Below, one piece after another: positions 52,910-63,471 of a DNA stretch of 64,000 nucleotides. Source of the DNA: Triangularia verruculosa (taxonomy: Eukaryota; Ascomycota; Sordariomycetes; Sordariales; Podosporaceae); NCBI GenBank assembly GCA_033296885.1, contig MU863884.1, positions 1 to 64,000 of the forward strand. The letters are read 5' to 3'. Position numbers and translations under genes: made by a program. The notes under the pieces were generated by a model. It was not told the DNA's origin. It did not search any database and saw only the letters and a list, made by a program, of their open reading frames with translations. Numbering within the stretch: the first letter of the stretch is position 1; every line of letters begins with the position of its first letter.

Positions 52910-54625
52910 ATGGCGGCTACAGCTTCGTCAACCTCGGCCTCGAGTGCCCATGACTCGAATGAGTTCCCACCAGTTACCAGGGACTTGCCCTTTCCTAAAT
53001 CTGACATTCGAGTCCATCTCAAGGACCACTACCACGCCAAAATCTATACATCTGGGTCACCTGTGAAGGGAAGGGTTACCATTACCACCAAGCGAGATGT
53101 CCGCTTCGACTCGATTCAGATCGTTCTTATCGGAAACACCAAGGCCAGCTTCGATGGAATGAGCTTTCCCCAGGAGATTACACACACCTTCCTCAAGATG
53201 GTCATGCCAGTTCCTGAGTCGTCATATCCGTTGCCCAAGGTGCTTGAGACTGGAGAGACTTACACAATTCCGTTCAACTTTGTTATCCCCAGCCAGCTCA
53301 CCATCAACGCCTGCAACCACAAGCGGCTGTCAGACCAGCTCCAGGACCACCACGTCCTGCTGCCCCCTAGCATGGGTGGAGGTTGGGAAAAGGACGACAT
53401 GGCACCTCGTATGACACGCGTGGAATACAGCGTCAAAGCTCGCGTCCTTCGGGAAACCGTGTCGGCGACAGGCCCCAGGCCGGAGGACACTGTTGTAAAG
53501 AAGACGAGAATCATGGAAGGAGTTCACAATATCCAGGTCCTTCCATCTACCCCTGAAGAGCCACCCCTGAACATCACTCCCAAGGACAGACTCTACACCA
53601 TGACCAAATCCAAGACCCTGCGAAAGAGCTTCATTCTCTCGACCAAACTCGGCAAGATCACAGCCGAAGCCCACCAGCCCTCAGCAGCAGTTATTTCTTC
53701 GGATGGAAAGTCGCTTGTCTCCCGACCATCGATGAGAGTCAGCCTCACCTTCGACCCCGAACACCCATCCAACATCGCCTCACCACCCCAGATCACCAGC
53801 GTATCAGGCAAACTAACAGCCCACACTTTCTTCTCCTCCGGGACAATCTCGGATTACCCTAACCTAGGCGAGCAGTGGAACACACCCTACGTCACCGACC
53901 GCCGAGGCCAGTTTTTCACCTCTGTCTCCCTCCCCCCAGTCTCTTCCCTCCCAGAAATATCCTGGACCCAAAGGATGAGGAACCAGCGACGAGACAGCGG
54001 CTACGGCACCGAATCGTCATCATCCTCCCCCCCGGCCCGCAAGGAGAAGCAGAACAGCCCGGTGTACCTCACCTCTACCGTCGACATCCCGATCAGCCTG
54101 CCGACCGATAAAAAGACGTTCGTCCCGACTTTCCACGGGTGCATCGCTTCCCGGGTGTATACCCTTTCGCTGTCACTCAACATCGGCACTTCGTCAGAGA
54201 AGAAGAAAAAGACGAACAGCCGGACAAGGGTGAGCTTGACGGTGCCGCTGCAGATAGCTGTTGAACAACCACCATCACAAGGGGTAGCTTCCGGACTGGA
54301 GCTGCCTACCTTTGAGGAGGCCCAGGCCGACGAGCACCTCCGGCCGCGCGTGCTGCAGGTCATGAGCGAGGAGATGAGGGAGGAGGTTGAGCGTGGGAGG
54401 AGGAATAGGGATAGTTGGGGGACGTCCCCTCCTGTGTCGAGCCAAAACACTGGTAGTAGTTTAGCGACAGATTCTGATGGACTGCCGGGGTATGGAGGGG
54501 ATGTTGTTGGACAAGGGGATACCAGTCGGCAAAGTGAAGAAGTAGATGAGGACCGATTACCGGGGTATGGAGAGGTTGGGGGGTCGGCGGCGTGGAGGAG
54601 GACCGTTGTGGCGGATGCCGCGTGA
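52910..54625 (+). CDS. Alpha-arrestin domain protein (Rsp5 adaptor type)
   Basis: Alpha-arrestins recruit the Rsp5 ubiquitin ligase to membrane transporters to trigger their endocytosis. One exon, 571 aa. The arrestin N domain follows the first 35 residues (YHAKIYTSGSPVKGRVTITTKRDVRFDSIQIVLIGNTKASFDG; then YTIPFNFVIPSQL, a signature of the fold) and VEYSVKARVLRE; the C domain ends near YTLSLSLNIGT. After it come three short motifs resembling ligase-binding PY sites: LPTFEEA (residue 465) and two LPGYG copies (525 and 550). None is a perfect PPxY, but LPxY variants are known to bind WW domains. The start ATG has a good context (ACAATGG). Function as an arrestin is confident; cargo is unknown. 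Confidence 0.88.
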   Translation: MAATASSTSASSAHDSNEFPPVTRDLPFPKSDIRVHLKDHYHAKIYTSGSPVKGRVTITTKRDVRFDSIQIVLIGNTKASFDGMSFPQEITHTFLKMVMPVPESSYPLPKVLETGETYTIPFNFVIPSQLTINACNHKRLSDQLQDHHVLLPPSMGGGWEKDDMAPRMTRVEYSVKARVLRETVSATGPRPEDTVVKKTRIMEGVHNIQVLPSTPEEPPLNITPKDRLYTMTKSKTLRKSFILSTKLGKITAEAHQPSAAVISSDGKSLVSRPSMRVSLTFDPEHPSNIASPPQITSVSGKLTAHTFFSSGTISDYPNLGEQWNTPYVTDRRGQFFTSVSLPPVSSLPEISWTQRMRNQRRDSGYGTESSSSSPPARKEKQNSPVYLTSTVDIPISLPTDKKTFVPTFHGCIASRVYTLSLSLNIGTSSEKKKKTNSRTRVSLTVPLQIAVEQPPSQGVASGLELPTFEEAQADEHLRPRVLQVMSEEMREEVERGRRNRDSWGTSPPVSSQNTGSSLATDSDGLPGYGGDVVGQGDTSRQSEEVDEDRLPGYGEVGGSAAWRRTVVADAA

Positions 54626-55208
54626 CGGGGTATGGCTCTTTTGTTGTTGATTTTTTACTGGCGTTGGTGGGGATTGGGGAGGGAGGGATACCTAAAAGTG
54701 GCACATCTGGGAACTCTACATTTGGATTGTTTTGGGAGAGATTTAGCAATGGGTTTATAAAGCGAGGATATTTGGTTTTCTTTGGTGCAGGTATAATTAT
54801 TAGCAGATATATAGGAAGCAACCGGCCCTTTTGTTTGAATATGAAATAAGAAATCGATACCCTATTTATGGCTCCAGTAATTGATCATGAAACTGTGTGA
54901 GATTTCGCCAAAAACAAAGCTAAGGTACCTAGGTGAGTCTATTCGCCATGGCGTAATTAATTATCTTTATCGTAACTGCGTAACAAAGTGTAAATTACCG
55001 CGCCAATGCTGAAAAGTGTGGGGGTGGGTCCGGCAGTTGAAATTTAGCGGCAGATCATTTTGACGATTTCATCTGGTCTCCTGATCTGATCACCGTGTCT
55101 GCTTATTTCATCTGTACATTGAATGAACCCATGGTAGGCCGTCGTGCCCTATATTCAGGTACCTATTAACAAGCTCATACCATCGGAGATGGGCACCTCT
55201 CAGTGATT
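54626..55208. other. Convergent intergenic region, arrestin / hrq1
   Basis: A 583-base AT-rich region between two 3' ends with a ggtacctaggt palindrome near 54924 and a ggtacct near 55160. No gene is seen. Confidence 0.5.
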
Positions 55209-58200
55209 CTAACTATCCACAACCTCCCCTACACCGCCCCCATCACCACCCCCATCCCCCTCAGCCCTTGTATCCCTCCCCCTATTAAACTGACTCCTCC
55301 TCTTGAACCTAACCGGCTCCGCAACCACCACCGTCTCAACCCCCTCCTGCCCCTCCACCCCCTCCTCCGGCCCCATCGGCAAGCCCTCCACATCAACCTC
55401 CTCCCCCAGCAGCACCTTTAACACAACCTTGCATCCCACTTTACTCATCACCTCATTCCCCTCCTTGCAATACTCGCTCGCCACGCACTCCGGACACCCC
55501 TGCACCCTCCCACACCCGCACCCCTCCACCCTCTGCAGCGCTTGCCTGACCAACATTTCCACATGTTCAAACGCCTTGGTATTGATCCCCGACCCCCCTT
55601 CCCCTCCCTTGGCATCATAAAACGTCAACCTCGCCGGTCGTTTCCTTTTCGTTTCCCGTTTCGATATCAACTCCTTCAGCGGGTTCTTGCATTCAGTCCT
55701 CACGTCACCAGGTAAAGAGACCACAAAATTAGGTATGAGCGACATCAACGCGTGCTGAGCGGCGTGGATAGCGCCTGCTACGTGGAGCTGGCGGGAGGAG
55801 AGGATGGTGAGGGCGAGGGGCGGGATGTCGATCCACATCCCCTTTGTGAATCTGACTACCGGGGGGTTGTCGACTGCTACTGCGTCGAGGATCTTGTTGG
55901 TTTTGGAGTCGACTTTGAAGAAGCCAAACACGGTCTGGGTGATGCGGATAGATCCGTAAAAGGCCTGCGAGACAGGGGAGAGGGGCTTCAAGGCTTCGGT
56001 TTCGATCGGGTCGATGTCGGTGTAATCTCTCTGCTTTGTTGTCCAGGACACCTTGACGCGTTCGACGCGGGCGATTTTGGTGGAGGGGTTGAAGTCGCGG
56101 ACTAGGTAGGTGAGGCCCTGGTGGAGGAAGATGGCGCCGTCGTAGAGGGTGAATGATGCGCGGGAGGCTTCGAGTTCTTCGAGGACGATGTTCCTGTTGT
56201 GGGTGATGTCGACGATGGCGAAGTGATCTTCTTCTGTGTCGCGGATGGAGACGAATTTGGAGGGTTGCGGGCGGAACCGGTCGGCCGTGTGGTAGAAGTT
56301 GGTGACGCTGTCGTGGACGAGGCGGGTGCGACAGATTTCCGCGAGGTCAGGGCCGAAGTAGACAGAGTCAACGTCTGGACGTATAGGGAGTTCGTACGCA
56401 GCGCATTGGATGTGTCCTTCTTTGACGAGCATGTTATCGAGGTCGACTTGCAACGCGGCGTTGGGCTTGGTGAAGAGTTCATCCGGGTTGTTCATGTAGT
56501 GCTGGTCTGTCGCGAAGCTATCACCAACCAGAATAGACAGCGAGTCTTTGTTTCTCCTCCCTGCTCGCCCACTCTGCTGTCGAAGGTTAGAAATAGTATA
56601 CGGAAACCCCCAAGTGATCACACAATCCAGCGTCCCAATATCAACCCCCAACTCCAGCGCCGTAGTAGCCACAATCCCAAGCAGCTTCCCCTCAAACATC
56701 TCACTCTCGATCCTCCTCCTATCCTGCGCCGTATAACCCCCCCTATACCCCATCACTCTCCCCACAACCTCCCCCCTACCCAACCTTTCCAGCTCTTCCC
56801 TCACCGTCTGGATCAAAACCTCACACTGCGCCCTCACCCGACAAAACGCAATCACCCTCACCCCCCTCAACACCAACTGGCAAAACAACCTCGCACACTC
56901 CACCGCCGCGTTTCCCCTCCCGCTCGCCGGATCCCCCGGGTCTTTATACGGTGTATTCCAGCAAAGAAACTCCTTCCTCCCACTCGGACTCCCATCCACC
57001 TCCACAACCCTCACCCTCCCTTCCTCTTCAATCCCAAAAATCCTCTCAAAATGTGCCCCCGGATTAGCCACCGTAGCCGAGCAGCTCACAAACCTCAGCT
57101 CATGCCTATTCCCCAGTGCAGCACAAATCCTCCTCAGCCGCCTCATCACATACGCCACATGGCTCCCCATCAGCCCATTATACACATGCAGCTCATCCAC
57201 CACCACAAACCGCAAATTCTGCAGAAACCCCCTCCACTTTTCCTCCTGAGGCAGGATCGTCAGATGCAGCATATCCGGATTCGTAAAAACAACCCTCGCC
57301 TCATCTCTGATCACGTTCCTCAGGCGAAAATCCGTGTCCCCGTCAAACGTCTCGACCATCATTCCTTGTAGGGTAGGCATATACCCCATCAGCTCCTGCA
57401 AACTCCTCCTCTGGTCTTGAGCAAGCGCTTTGGTAGGGAAGATGTACATCGCTCTCGTCAGCGGATCCTTCTCCAGCGCGTGTAGTACCGGTAACTGGTA
57501 TATCAGACTCTTTCCCGAGCTTGTCGAGGTCGACACAACAACGTCATACCCAGCATGAAGCGCATTAACCGCCTCCGCCTGATGCGAATAAAACCTCGTG
57601 ATCCCCCTTGCATTATACAACGCATTAACCAAATCCTGACTCAGCAAAAACTCCAAATCCCCATACACCGGCTCCTGCGGTTCAAAAACCCTATGCCCAT
57701 CTGGCACGATCTGTCCAGTGTACCAACTCAGCCCCTTCAACTCCTCCACAATCTCCCTCACCGTCTTCCGTTCCCTCGGTATCCTCTCCGGCAACATCAT
57801 CTCCCCCTTCCTCTCCAACTCCCTCTGCCTCTCAGGTACCACCCTCCCCTCCCTAACCTTCACCACCGGATCAACCCCCTCCCCCTCACACCCCCTCAAA
57901 AACCCCCTCACCGCCCTCCCAAACTTCTCATTCCGCCTCTCCACCACCCCCATAACCTGCCTCGGCGTATACCTAGGCATCACAACCTCCCTCTCCCCCC
58001 TCCCCACCTCCTTCGTCTTCCCTTTCCCCTTCAAGTCCCCGTCCGTAAACTCAAACACCAGCACCTCTTCCTCGTGATGCTCATCCCCCTCGGCCAAATC
58101 CTCCAATGGTATCGACACATTTCCCGACCCGGACCGAAACAAATCCTCCTTTTCAAACCCCCTCGCTTCAAGGAGGAGCGAGGTGTAATCAACGTACTCG

Positions 58201-58640
58201 AAGCGGATGTTATTCGGCGTTATCACCTTCAACGCAGCAATGTCTTCTACTGATGGAACAATCCCTTTTGATGTTGTGAGCGCCTTGGAGAGGTGGGAGA
58301 GCGTTGGGGCAAGGTGCTGGCTGTGGGTGCTGAGGAAGGTCGAGACCAGGTTCAGCGCCGAGTGGAGTTTCACTAGATGTTGGAAATACGGCGGGAGGGG
58401 AATTTCCGGTTCGGGCGATGCTGGTTTGGATGACTTGGGGGCTCTTTTCCGTTTGGTTGGTGGTCCCGATGCTGCTGTTTTTGCATCACCGGTTTCTGAT
58501 GATCGTGATAGTACTGGTGGTGGATCCCGACTTTGTGACGGCGATAGCGTCGCTTCTTCTTCCTCCACGACCTTTGGAGGGCGACCTCTTTTCCTCTTCA
58601 GAGTCCCGCTCTGAGTATCACCCTCGTCTTTCGGCGGCAT
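55209..58640 (-). CDS. hrq1: RecQ4-related DNA helicase Hrq1
   Basis: Hrq1 is a 3'-5' helicase related to human RECQ4 that acts in repair of crosslinks and in telomere maintenance. One exon of 1143 aa. The first 80 residues are basic and disordered with a KRKRGRPPK AT-hook-like patch. Helicase motifs, in order: FYSHQAEAVNAL (Q-like motif), Walker A STSSGKS (about residue 376), PTKALAQDQ, motif II DELH (about 480), SCSATVANP, VIAFCRVRAQCE, TTALELGVDIGTLD and the arginine-finger motif QQSGRAGRRNKD (about 692). The C-terminal DUF1998-type domain ends with a cysteine cluster (CGCGRVQGCPECVASEYC, about 1038-1057) expected to bind zinc. Length and architecture match the Hrq1 family. Third-position base preference flips several times along the gene. 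Confidence 0.95.
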   Translation of the reverse strand: MPPKDEGDTQSGTLKRKRGRPPKVVEEEEATLSPSQSRDPPPVLSRSSETGDAKTAASGPPTKRKRAPKSSKPASPEPEIPLPPYFQHLVKLHSALNLVSTFLSTHSQHLAPTLSHLSKALTTSKGIVPSVEDIAALKVITPNNIRFEYVDYTSLLLEARGFEKEDLFRSGSGNVSIPLEDLAEGDEHHEEEVLVFEFTDGDLKGKGKTKEVGRGEREVVMPRYTPRQVMGVVERRNEKFGRAVRGFLRGCEGEGVDPVVKVREGRVVPERQRELERKGEMMLPERIPRERKTVREIVEELKGLSWYTGQIVPDGHRVFEPQEPVYGDLEFLLSQDLVNALYNARGITRFYSHQAEAVNALHAGYDVVVSTSTSSGKSLIYQLPVLHALEKDPLTRAMYIFPTKALAQDQRRSLQELMGYMPTLQGMMVETFDGDTDFRLRNVIRDEARVVFTNPDMLHLTILPQEEKWRGFLQNLRFVVVDELHVYNGLMGSHVAYVMRRLRRICAALGNRHELRFVSCSATVANPGAHFERIFGIEEEGRVRVVEVDGSPSGRKEFLCWNTPYKDPGDPASGRGNAAVECARLFCQLVLRGVRVIAFCRVRAQCEVLIQTVREELERLGRGEVVGRVMGYRGGYTAQDRRRIESEMFEGKLLGIVATTALELGVDIGTLDCVITWGFPYTISNLRQQSGRAGRRNKDSLSILVGDSFATDQHYMNNPDELFTKPNAALQVDLDNMLVKEGHIQCAAYELPIRPDVDSVYFGPDLAEICRTRLVHDSVTNFYHTADRFRPQPSKFVSIRDTEEDHFAIVDITHNRNIVLEELEASRASFTLYDGAIFLHQGLTYLVRDFNPSTKIARVERVKVSWTTKQRDYTDIDPIETEALKPLSPVSQAFYGSIRITQTVFGFFKVDSKTNKILDAVAVDNPPVVRFTKGMWIDIPPLALTILSSRQLHVAGAIHAAQHALMSLIPNFVVSLPGDVRTECKNPLKELISKRETKRKRPARLTFYDAKGGEGGSGINTKAFEHVEMLVRQALQRVEGCGCGRVQGCPECVASEYCKEGNEVMSKVGCKVVLKVLLGEEVDVEGLPMGPEEGVEGQEGVETVVVAEPVRFKRRSQFNRGRDTRAEGDGGGDGGGVGEVVDS

Positions 58641-58960
58641 CTTTGATTCGTCGTATCGATTTCAGATTTTAAAAATTTAAACACAGAATCGCAATCCTAG
58701 AATCTAAGCAAGGTACAGTACCTTGATCAACAAAGGACAAAAGTCGCGCCCAAAGTGGCAAAAAGCGTGCCACTAATAAAGACCCCCTCCCCAAAAGCGC
58801 GAAAGAGACAGGAAACCACGTGCTATTAATCCTTCTCCCTGCCAACCCCACCACTGCTATTCCCCCCCCCCACCCCCTAAACCCCCTGAAAAGGCAATCA
58901 CCACGACAGCAATCAAGTCATCCAAAAAGTACAGCAACAATATCAAATATATTCACTAAA

Positions 58961-58976
58961 CCCCCCCCCCCCCCCC
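58961..58976. repeat. C16 homopolymer
   Basis: A run of 16 C bases upstream of hrq1. A second run of about 12 C lies at 59196-59207. Exact lengths are uncertain in such tracts. Confidence 0.9.
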
Positions 58977-59195
58977 ATCCATCTAACTAGTCTTTTCAAC
59001 TACCACCACCCAACAACCATAAACAAACACGACTAAAACAGCCCGGAATCCGTTTCCCATAGGTAGGGAAAAACTCAAGACGAATCCAAACAACGGCAGT
59101 GTCCCCGCCAAGAAACACACCAACCAAACAAAAAGTCCGCCATCCCCCCTTTACCAAATCCCCCAGAATGCATGCCATCCTCATTTGTAAACAAA

Positions 59196-59207
59196 CCCCC
59201 CCCCCCC
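59196..59207. repeat. C12 homopolymer
   Basis: Second long C run in the hrq1-yrb2 intergenic region. Confidence 0.85.
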
Positions 59208-59417
59208 TGCCCCCAGAAAATGCCCATCATGAGCCGCTTGATAAAGACGCAGAGAGAAAATAAAAATAAAAGTACGTCAAAGTTGTCGTTGTTGGCTGGT
59301 GGCGGTGCAGCATTCGCATTTCTTGCGTAATACTTACGTGCCTGCTTGGTGTGTCATATCAAATTACACAGAAAAGTGTTCCAATATGTAGTGTCCATAT
59401 CCTACGAGCAAACTTCT

Positions 59418-61270
59418 TTAAATGTCTGCAAGGCCCTTCTTCAGCATTTCCACCAGGTCGGAAAAGAGATCCGCGTTGGCGTTGCTGAGCTGTTTTGTTG
59501 CATGTCAGCATGGGTCTCACATCATCAAAATCAGTTGAGAACTAACCTTCATCTGAACCAACTGGGCCTCTCCATTCTCAAAGGCCGTAAACAGCACCGT
59601 CGCCGCCTTGAGCTTCTTCTCAATCTTGAAGTGCATCGCCGGCAGCACGACAGTGTTGAGAATAACCCTCAGGGTGTGGTCCTGGCGCATGATCAAGCGT
59701 ACGTTCTTAGGTCCGCTGTAATCTTTGTCCTCCAACACCGAGGCGTCAAAGCTGTTGGCGTCTGGAGAGCCGTCGTTTTCGAATTCGACCGTTGCTCTTG
59801 GCACATTGACCTTGAGCATACCGGCGCCTCTCTCTTTCCAGCCGACTCCCTTCTCCATAACGTACATCTTGGCGCGTTGGGAGAAGAGCGTGACTTCTGA
59901 GCTCTCGCCATCGTCGACCACGACTGTAGCGTGTTAGCAGATAGTGACAGTTAGATTTAGTAAAAATAAAGACTCACTTTTGTGTAACTTCAGTCTCTTC
60001 CTCTCACTTTCCTCCTTCTCTTCATCGTCCTTATGCTCCTCCTCCCCATCAACCCCAGCGCCCTCCCCATTCTCTTCGCCATCTTCGTCCTTGTCATCAT
60101 CCTCCGCGTCGCTTTCTGGCGCGCCGAAAGGCTTGGCCGGCTTGCCGCTCTTAAGGGCCTCGCCAGGCTTGCCAAAGCTGGTCAAACGGGGACCGCCAGA
60201 CAAAGCGCTGGCACCGCCAAAAGAACTTCCAAACGGACTCGACTTGAACACTGATCCACCGCTGGCTTGCCCATTAAGCGCCGAGGCAAAAGGAGAGGCT
60301 GTCGAGGTCGAGCTAAAGTTCAGTTTGGCTGGGGCAGGGGCAGTGGAGCCACCAAGAACGCTGCCGAAAGATGAGGTCCCAGCTGATCCGAATATACTTG
60401 GCTTCCCAGCACCAGCACCAGCAGACGCAAATGGCGAGGCTCCTGACGCCGCGGCAAACGGAGAAGCAGCCGATGCTCCAAGCTTGGCGAATCCTGACGC
60501 AGCAAAAGCAGAGCTCGAGGTTGTTTGTGGCTTTTCGGTAGTCGGTGAACGCACGGTGGTCGTGGTAGCAGCAGGTGGGCTCTTAGCCAACTCCTCCATG
60601 CTCGATCGTGGGGACGCACTCGCCGATAAAGGCTCCTACAGATTCAAACAAAAACATCTCGTGTTACCATCGGGTGTTGCCATGTATTAAATCGATGGAG
60701 GGGTAAAAGGGTTGTGTACCGATCGTGACATCGGAACCTTGGAGAGACATGGAAAAAGGAGAACCAGAGATAAACCAAACTTACCACTTCTTCCTGTCCG
60801 CTCTTAACGGCAGATGCGCTGGCCTGGCGATCCCGTGGCCTCTTCTTCTCGGGCTCGGATCGGTTTGTGCGGTTGATCGTCACGGCTGTGGTGTTCTTGT
60901 TGTCGGTTGTGGCAGTCGCTTCCCCTTCCAACGGAGCCTCGGCCACATCCTTGTTCTCGTCCAACTCGGCATGCGCTCGCTTCTTCTTGGGCGACGAGAT
61001 CTGCTCGGCCAATGTTTCGTCGCTTGGGACGCCGAGGGCCACTGGAGGCGTGAAATTGCGAGCACCGGCGGCAGCCTTATCTTTGGGCGCATTGTCGTCG
61101 TCCGAGGCGCTCTTGTCGTCCTGAGATGTCGATGGCTGCTGCCCCGCCTTTTCGGAAATGGATGTCTGCTTCAGCTCTCTCCTGGCCGCCGTGGTCTCAG
61201 CGTCTTCCTTAGCAGCGCTTGTCTCGACCTGGTCAGAGATGTCGCTCGTGTTGTGCGGGTCGTCGGCCAT
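59418..61270 (-). CDS. yrb2: Ran-binding nuclear transport protein (Yrb2/RanBP3 type)
   Basis: Yrb2-type proteins help the exportin Crm1 carry cargo out of the nucleus by binding RanGTP. Minus-strand exons are 61270-60785, 60635-59978, 59923-59547 and 59489-59418 (530 aa). The N-terminal third is acidic/basic and disordered with two nuclear-signal-like patches (SPKKKRAHAELDE and EPEKKRPRD). The middle has Ala/Ser-rich sequence with scattered FG and SPF dipeptides (SIFGS, SSFGS, SPFGSSFGG, PFGAP). After an acidic stretch, the Ran-binding domain covers about 383-525: TLFSQRAKMYVM, GVGWKERGAGMLKVNV, NVRLIMRQDHTLRVILNTVV and LFTAFENGEAQLVQMK. The small last exon (LSNANADLFSDLVEMLKKG) completes the domain. 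A Nup2-type nucleoporin is the main alternative, but the length and NLS patches fit Yrb2/Hba1 better. Confidence 0.88.
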
Positions 61271-62076
61271 GATGTCGACGGCCGTGACAGTTGTATCGTT
61301 CGGTTCTTTCTGGGGAAGCGGTGGGCAAGTCGGTTCACTTTGTATGGGGTCGACTTTTTTCAGGTCGGCCGCTCGGCAGTGGGATGGTAGTTCTGTTGAT
61401 TAGTAGGTAGAGTCGCGTGCACCGGTCGTGTACAGACGGTGGACAAAATGTCGTAAGCGAGAAGGGAAAAGTGCTACAGCTAAAAAGCAATATCGGAATT
61501 TTGATTTAGGTCTGGATATTGCGGAGTTGTAGCACACGTTCAAGCCTGTTGTCGCGCTTGGGTCCCAGAGCGAGGGGGTGCATGTCGCACCGGCTGGAGC
61601 CAGCGGCCGGGGCGATTGGTTCAGAGGAATCCACCCGCTGAAATGAGCACCCCTCAGCACTGCGGCAAGTACCCAGGTACCTCGTTACCTTTGGGTGCCA
61701 ACGACAGTGATAAAAAGACAGCCAATCACTGCTGGACGCATGTTCACCATCTCATCACTTGGGACTCATATCATCCTCTCATCCCGAGCCTTGCCTTTTA
61801 CCTTGTTCATGAGACGCGAAGCTGGCTTCATTTCTGGTGTGATGAGGCGAAAACGGTGGCCATCTCGTGAGGCTGTCCCAATCAGGAAAAAGGTAAATAT
61901 CGTATTAATATGTAGCTTGCCTCATCATAAAAGCCAGGCCTCACTAATGAAAAACCAGTCGTTGTATATACCCTATCATGAAACATGTGCCTATCCGTTG
62001 GCATCAAACCCGTCCATGGATGCCATCCACCTAAAAATCAACGCCATTAAAGAGTCAAACTTTCCGCTTCCGTCAA
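61271..62076. other. yrb2 promoter and 3' flank of the neighbouring gene
   Basis: An 806-base region between two minus-strand genes with a cccaggtacctcg palindromic element near 61673. No gene is seen. Confidence 0.5.
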
Positions 62077-63471
62077 TCAAATCTGCCGCCGTCTTTGCTC
62101 AACTCTAGCAACCAGATCCTCCACCATGCCAAACGCATCCCTCCAAGAAGCGAGCTCTTGTGACATGCTTACGCCCTCAAGACTGTCAACCTCGGACGGA
62201 CTCCGAGTCCCCGCTAAAGTGTCGCTCTCACTGTCACTAGGGGCATATCTCTGCCTGGCAGCCAAATCTTGGTTTCTCAACTCCTGCTCCCGGTCCGCTT
62301 GACCACTGTGTGGTCTGGGAGGGCCATAGATGCCATCTGCCACCATCCCCTCGGTTTCACTCTCATACGCTGGCTCCGTAGCCCACGTCTGGATTCGCCT
62401 TTCGGCCTCCTCTCGTTGCTGATAATGTGGTCGTGGCAGATCATACGTAGTGACTCCAGTAACTTCGTCTTCACTGCCACTTTCACTGCCAATCTCGAAC
62501 TGCAGCTCCTCTTCTTGATTCTCTGCATTTTCATGCTCACCAAACCCAGTCAGCTTCTCCCTCTCCTCAAAGTCCGCCTCCTGCCTCCCCTGCCTCCATC
62601 TAAACCCACAGCAGCCTCTCCTATACTGCCTTTCCTCATCCGCTTCTTGCCTCCCATCTCTCATCAAACCCCATGTCAACACCGCCAGTCCAACCCCCAA
62701 CACAATAACCAGCACCTCAAGCACTCCCGAGTTCAGCACCCTAATCCACTTGGGCGGGTTATACGCCCTCCTTTCCTCCTCATCCGTCTCATTCCGCCCT
62801 CCCCTCCAAGGCGGCAAAGGAAACTCCTTTTTATCCGTCCCCTCCCAACACCTTTCCCCTGCCACACCACGCCTCTTCAACCCACTCGCAGCCGTGGTGA
62901 AAACCTTCCCAAACACACACAGCGGACTAGCACACTCCCCTTTCTCCTTCGGTTCCTTAGGACAAATCACCTCCTTAAACCACTCCTCCCGCTCCTTTAC
63001 CTTCTCCTCCAACTCCCTCAACTTCTCCTTCAACTCCCGAAGACTCTCATACTCCTCCTCAACCCCCTCCCGGTCAAGGTACTTCAACCTCTTCCCATCA
63101 TCCGTCGACGTCGTAGCCTTGACACTATAGCTATTCCCCCCACTTGGCGGGTCAGAAGACGGGACAGGAAGAGGAGGAGAAAACAGCGACTGGCTTGGCC
63201 TCGGCCCAGGCGGATCATTAGGTGCAGAAACCCCAGCATCAGAACCATAATATGCCTCCGACGTCAGCGTAATCTGGTTCCCATCCCCATCAATATCTAT
63301 CCATCATTAGCACACAAACCCCCAATTACATCCCACACGTATATAAAAAAAAAAAGACATACTGGGATCAGCCTCCGGCCCAGCAACCGGCCTCGGGCTT
63401 GGGTTCGGGTTCGGCGCGCAAAGCGCCAGTCCCGAGGAAACCACCAGCAGAAGAAAAGCGCGGGGCCGCAT
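62077..63471 (-). CDS. Uncharacterised secretory-pathway single-pass membrane protein
   Basis: I do not recognise the family. Minus-strand exons are 63471-63363 and 63296-62077 (442 aa), joined by a 66-nt intron with a GTATGT donor; without splicing there would be no signal peptide. Residues 1-19 form a signal peptide (MRPRAFLLLVVSSGLALCA). A Pro/Asn-rich stretch, an IDGDGNQ motif and a charged coiled-coil-like helix (about 120-150: YESLRELKEKLRELEEKVKE) follow, then four cysteines (CPKEPKEKGECASPLC and a later C) in the lumenal or extracellular part. One hydrophobic segment lies at about 224-246 (VLEVLVIVLGVGLAVLTWGLM), followed by a dicysteine (GCCG) that could be palmitoylated. The cytosolic tail of about 195 residues is acidic and contains two copies of a Y-x-x-P-R-P-H motif (from residues 321 and 360). 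Gene model confidence is good; function is unknown. Confidence 0.75.

Larger units (their letters stand above)
58641..59417. other. hrq1 promoter and yrb2 3' flank
   Basis: This C/A-rich region contains homopolymeric C runs (listed separately) between two minus-strand genes. It must hold the hrq1 promoter. No gene is seen. Confidence 0.5.

Noticed and set aside
56199..57371. 390-codon plus-strand frame opposite hrq1
   Set aside because: It lies fully within the helicase coding sequence on the other strand and encodes low-complexity Pro/His/Arg sequence produced by the skewed codon choice.
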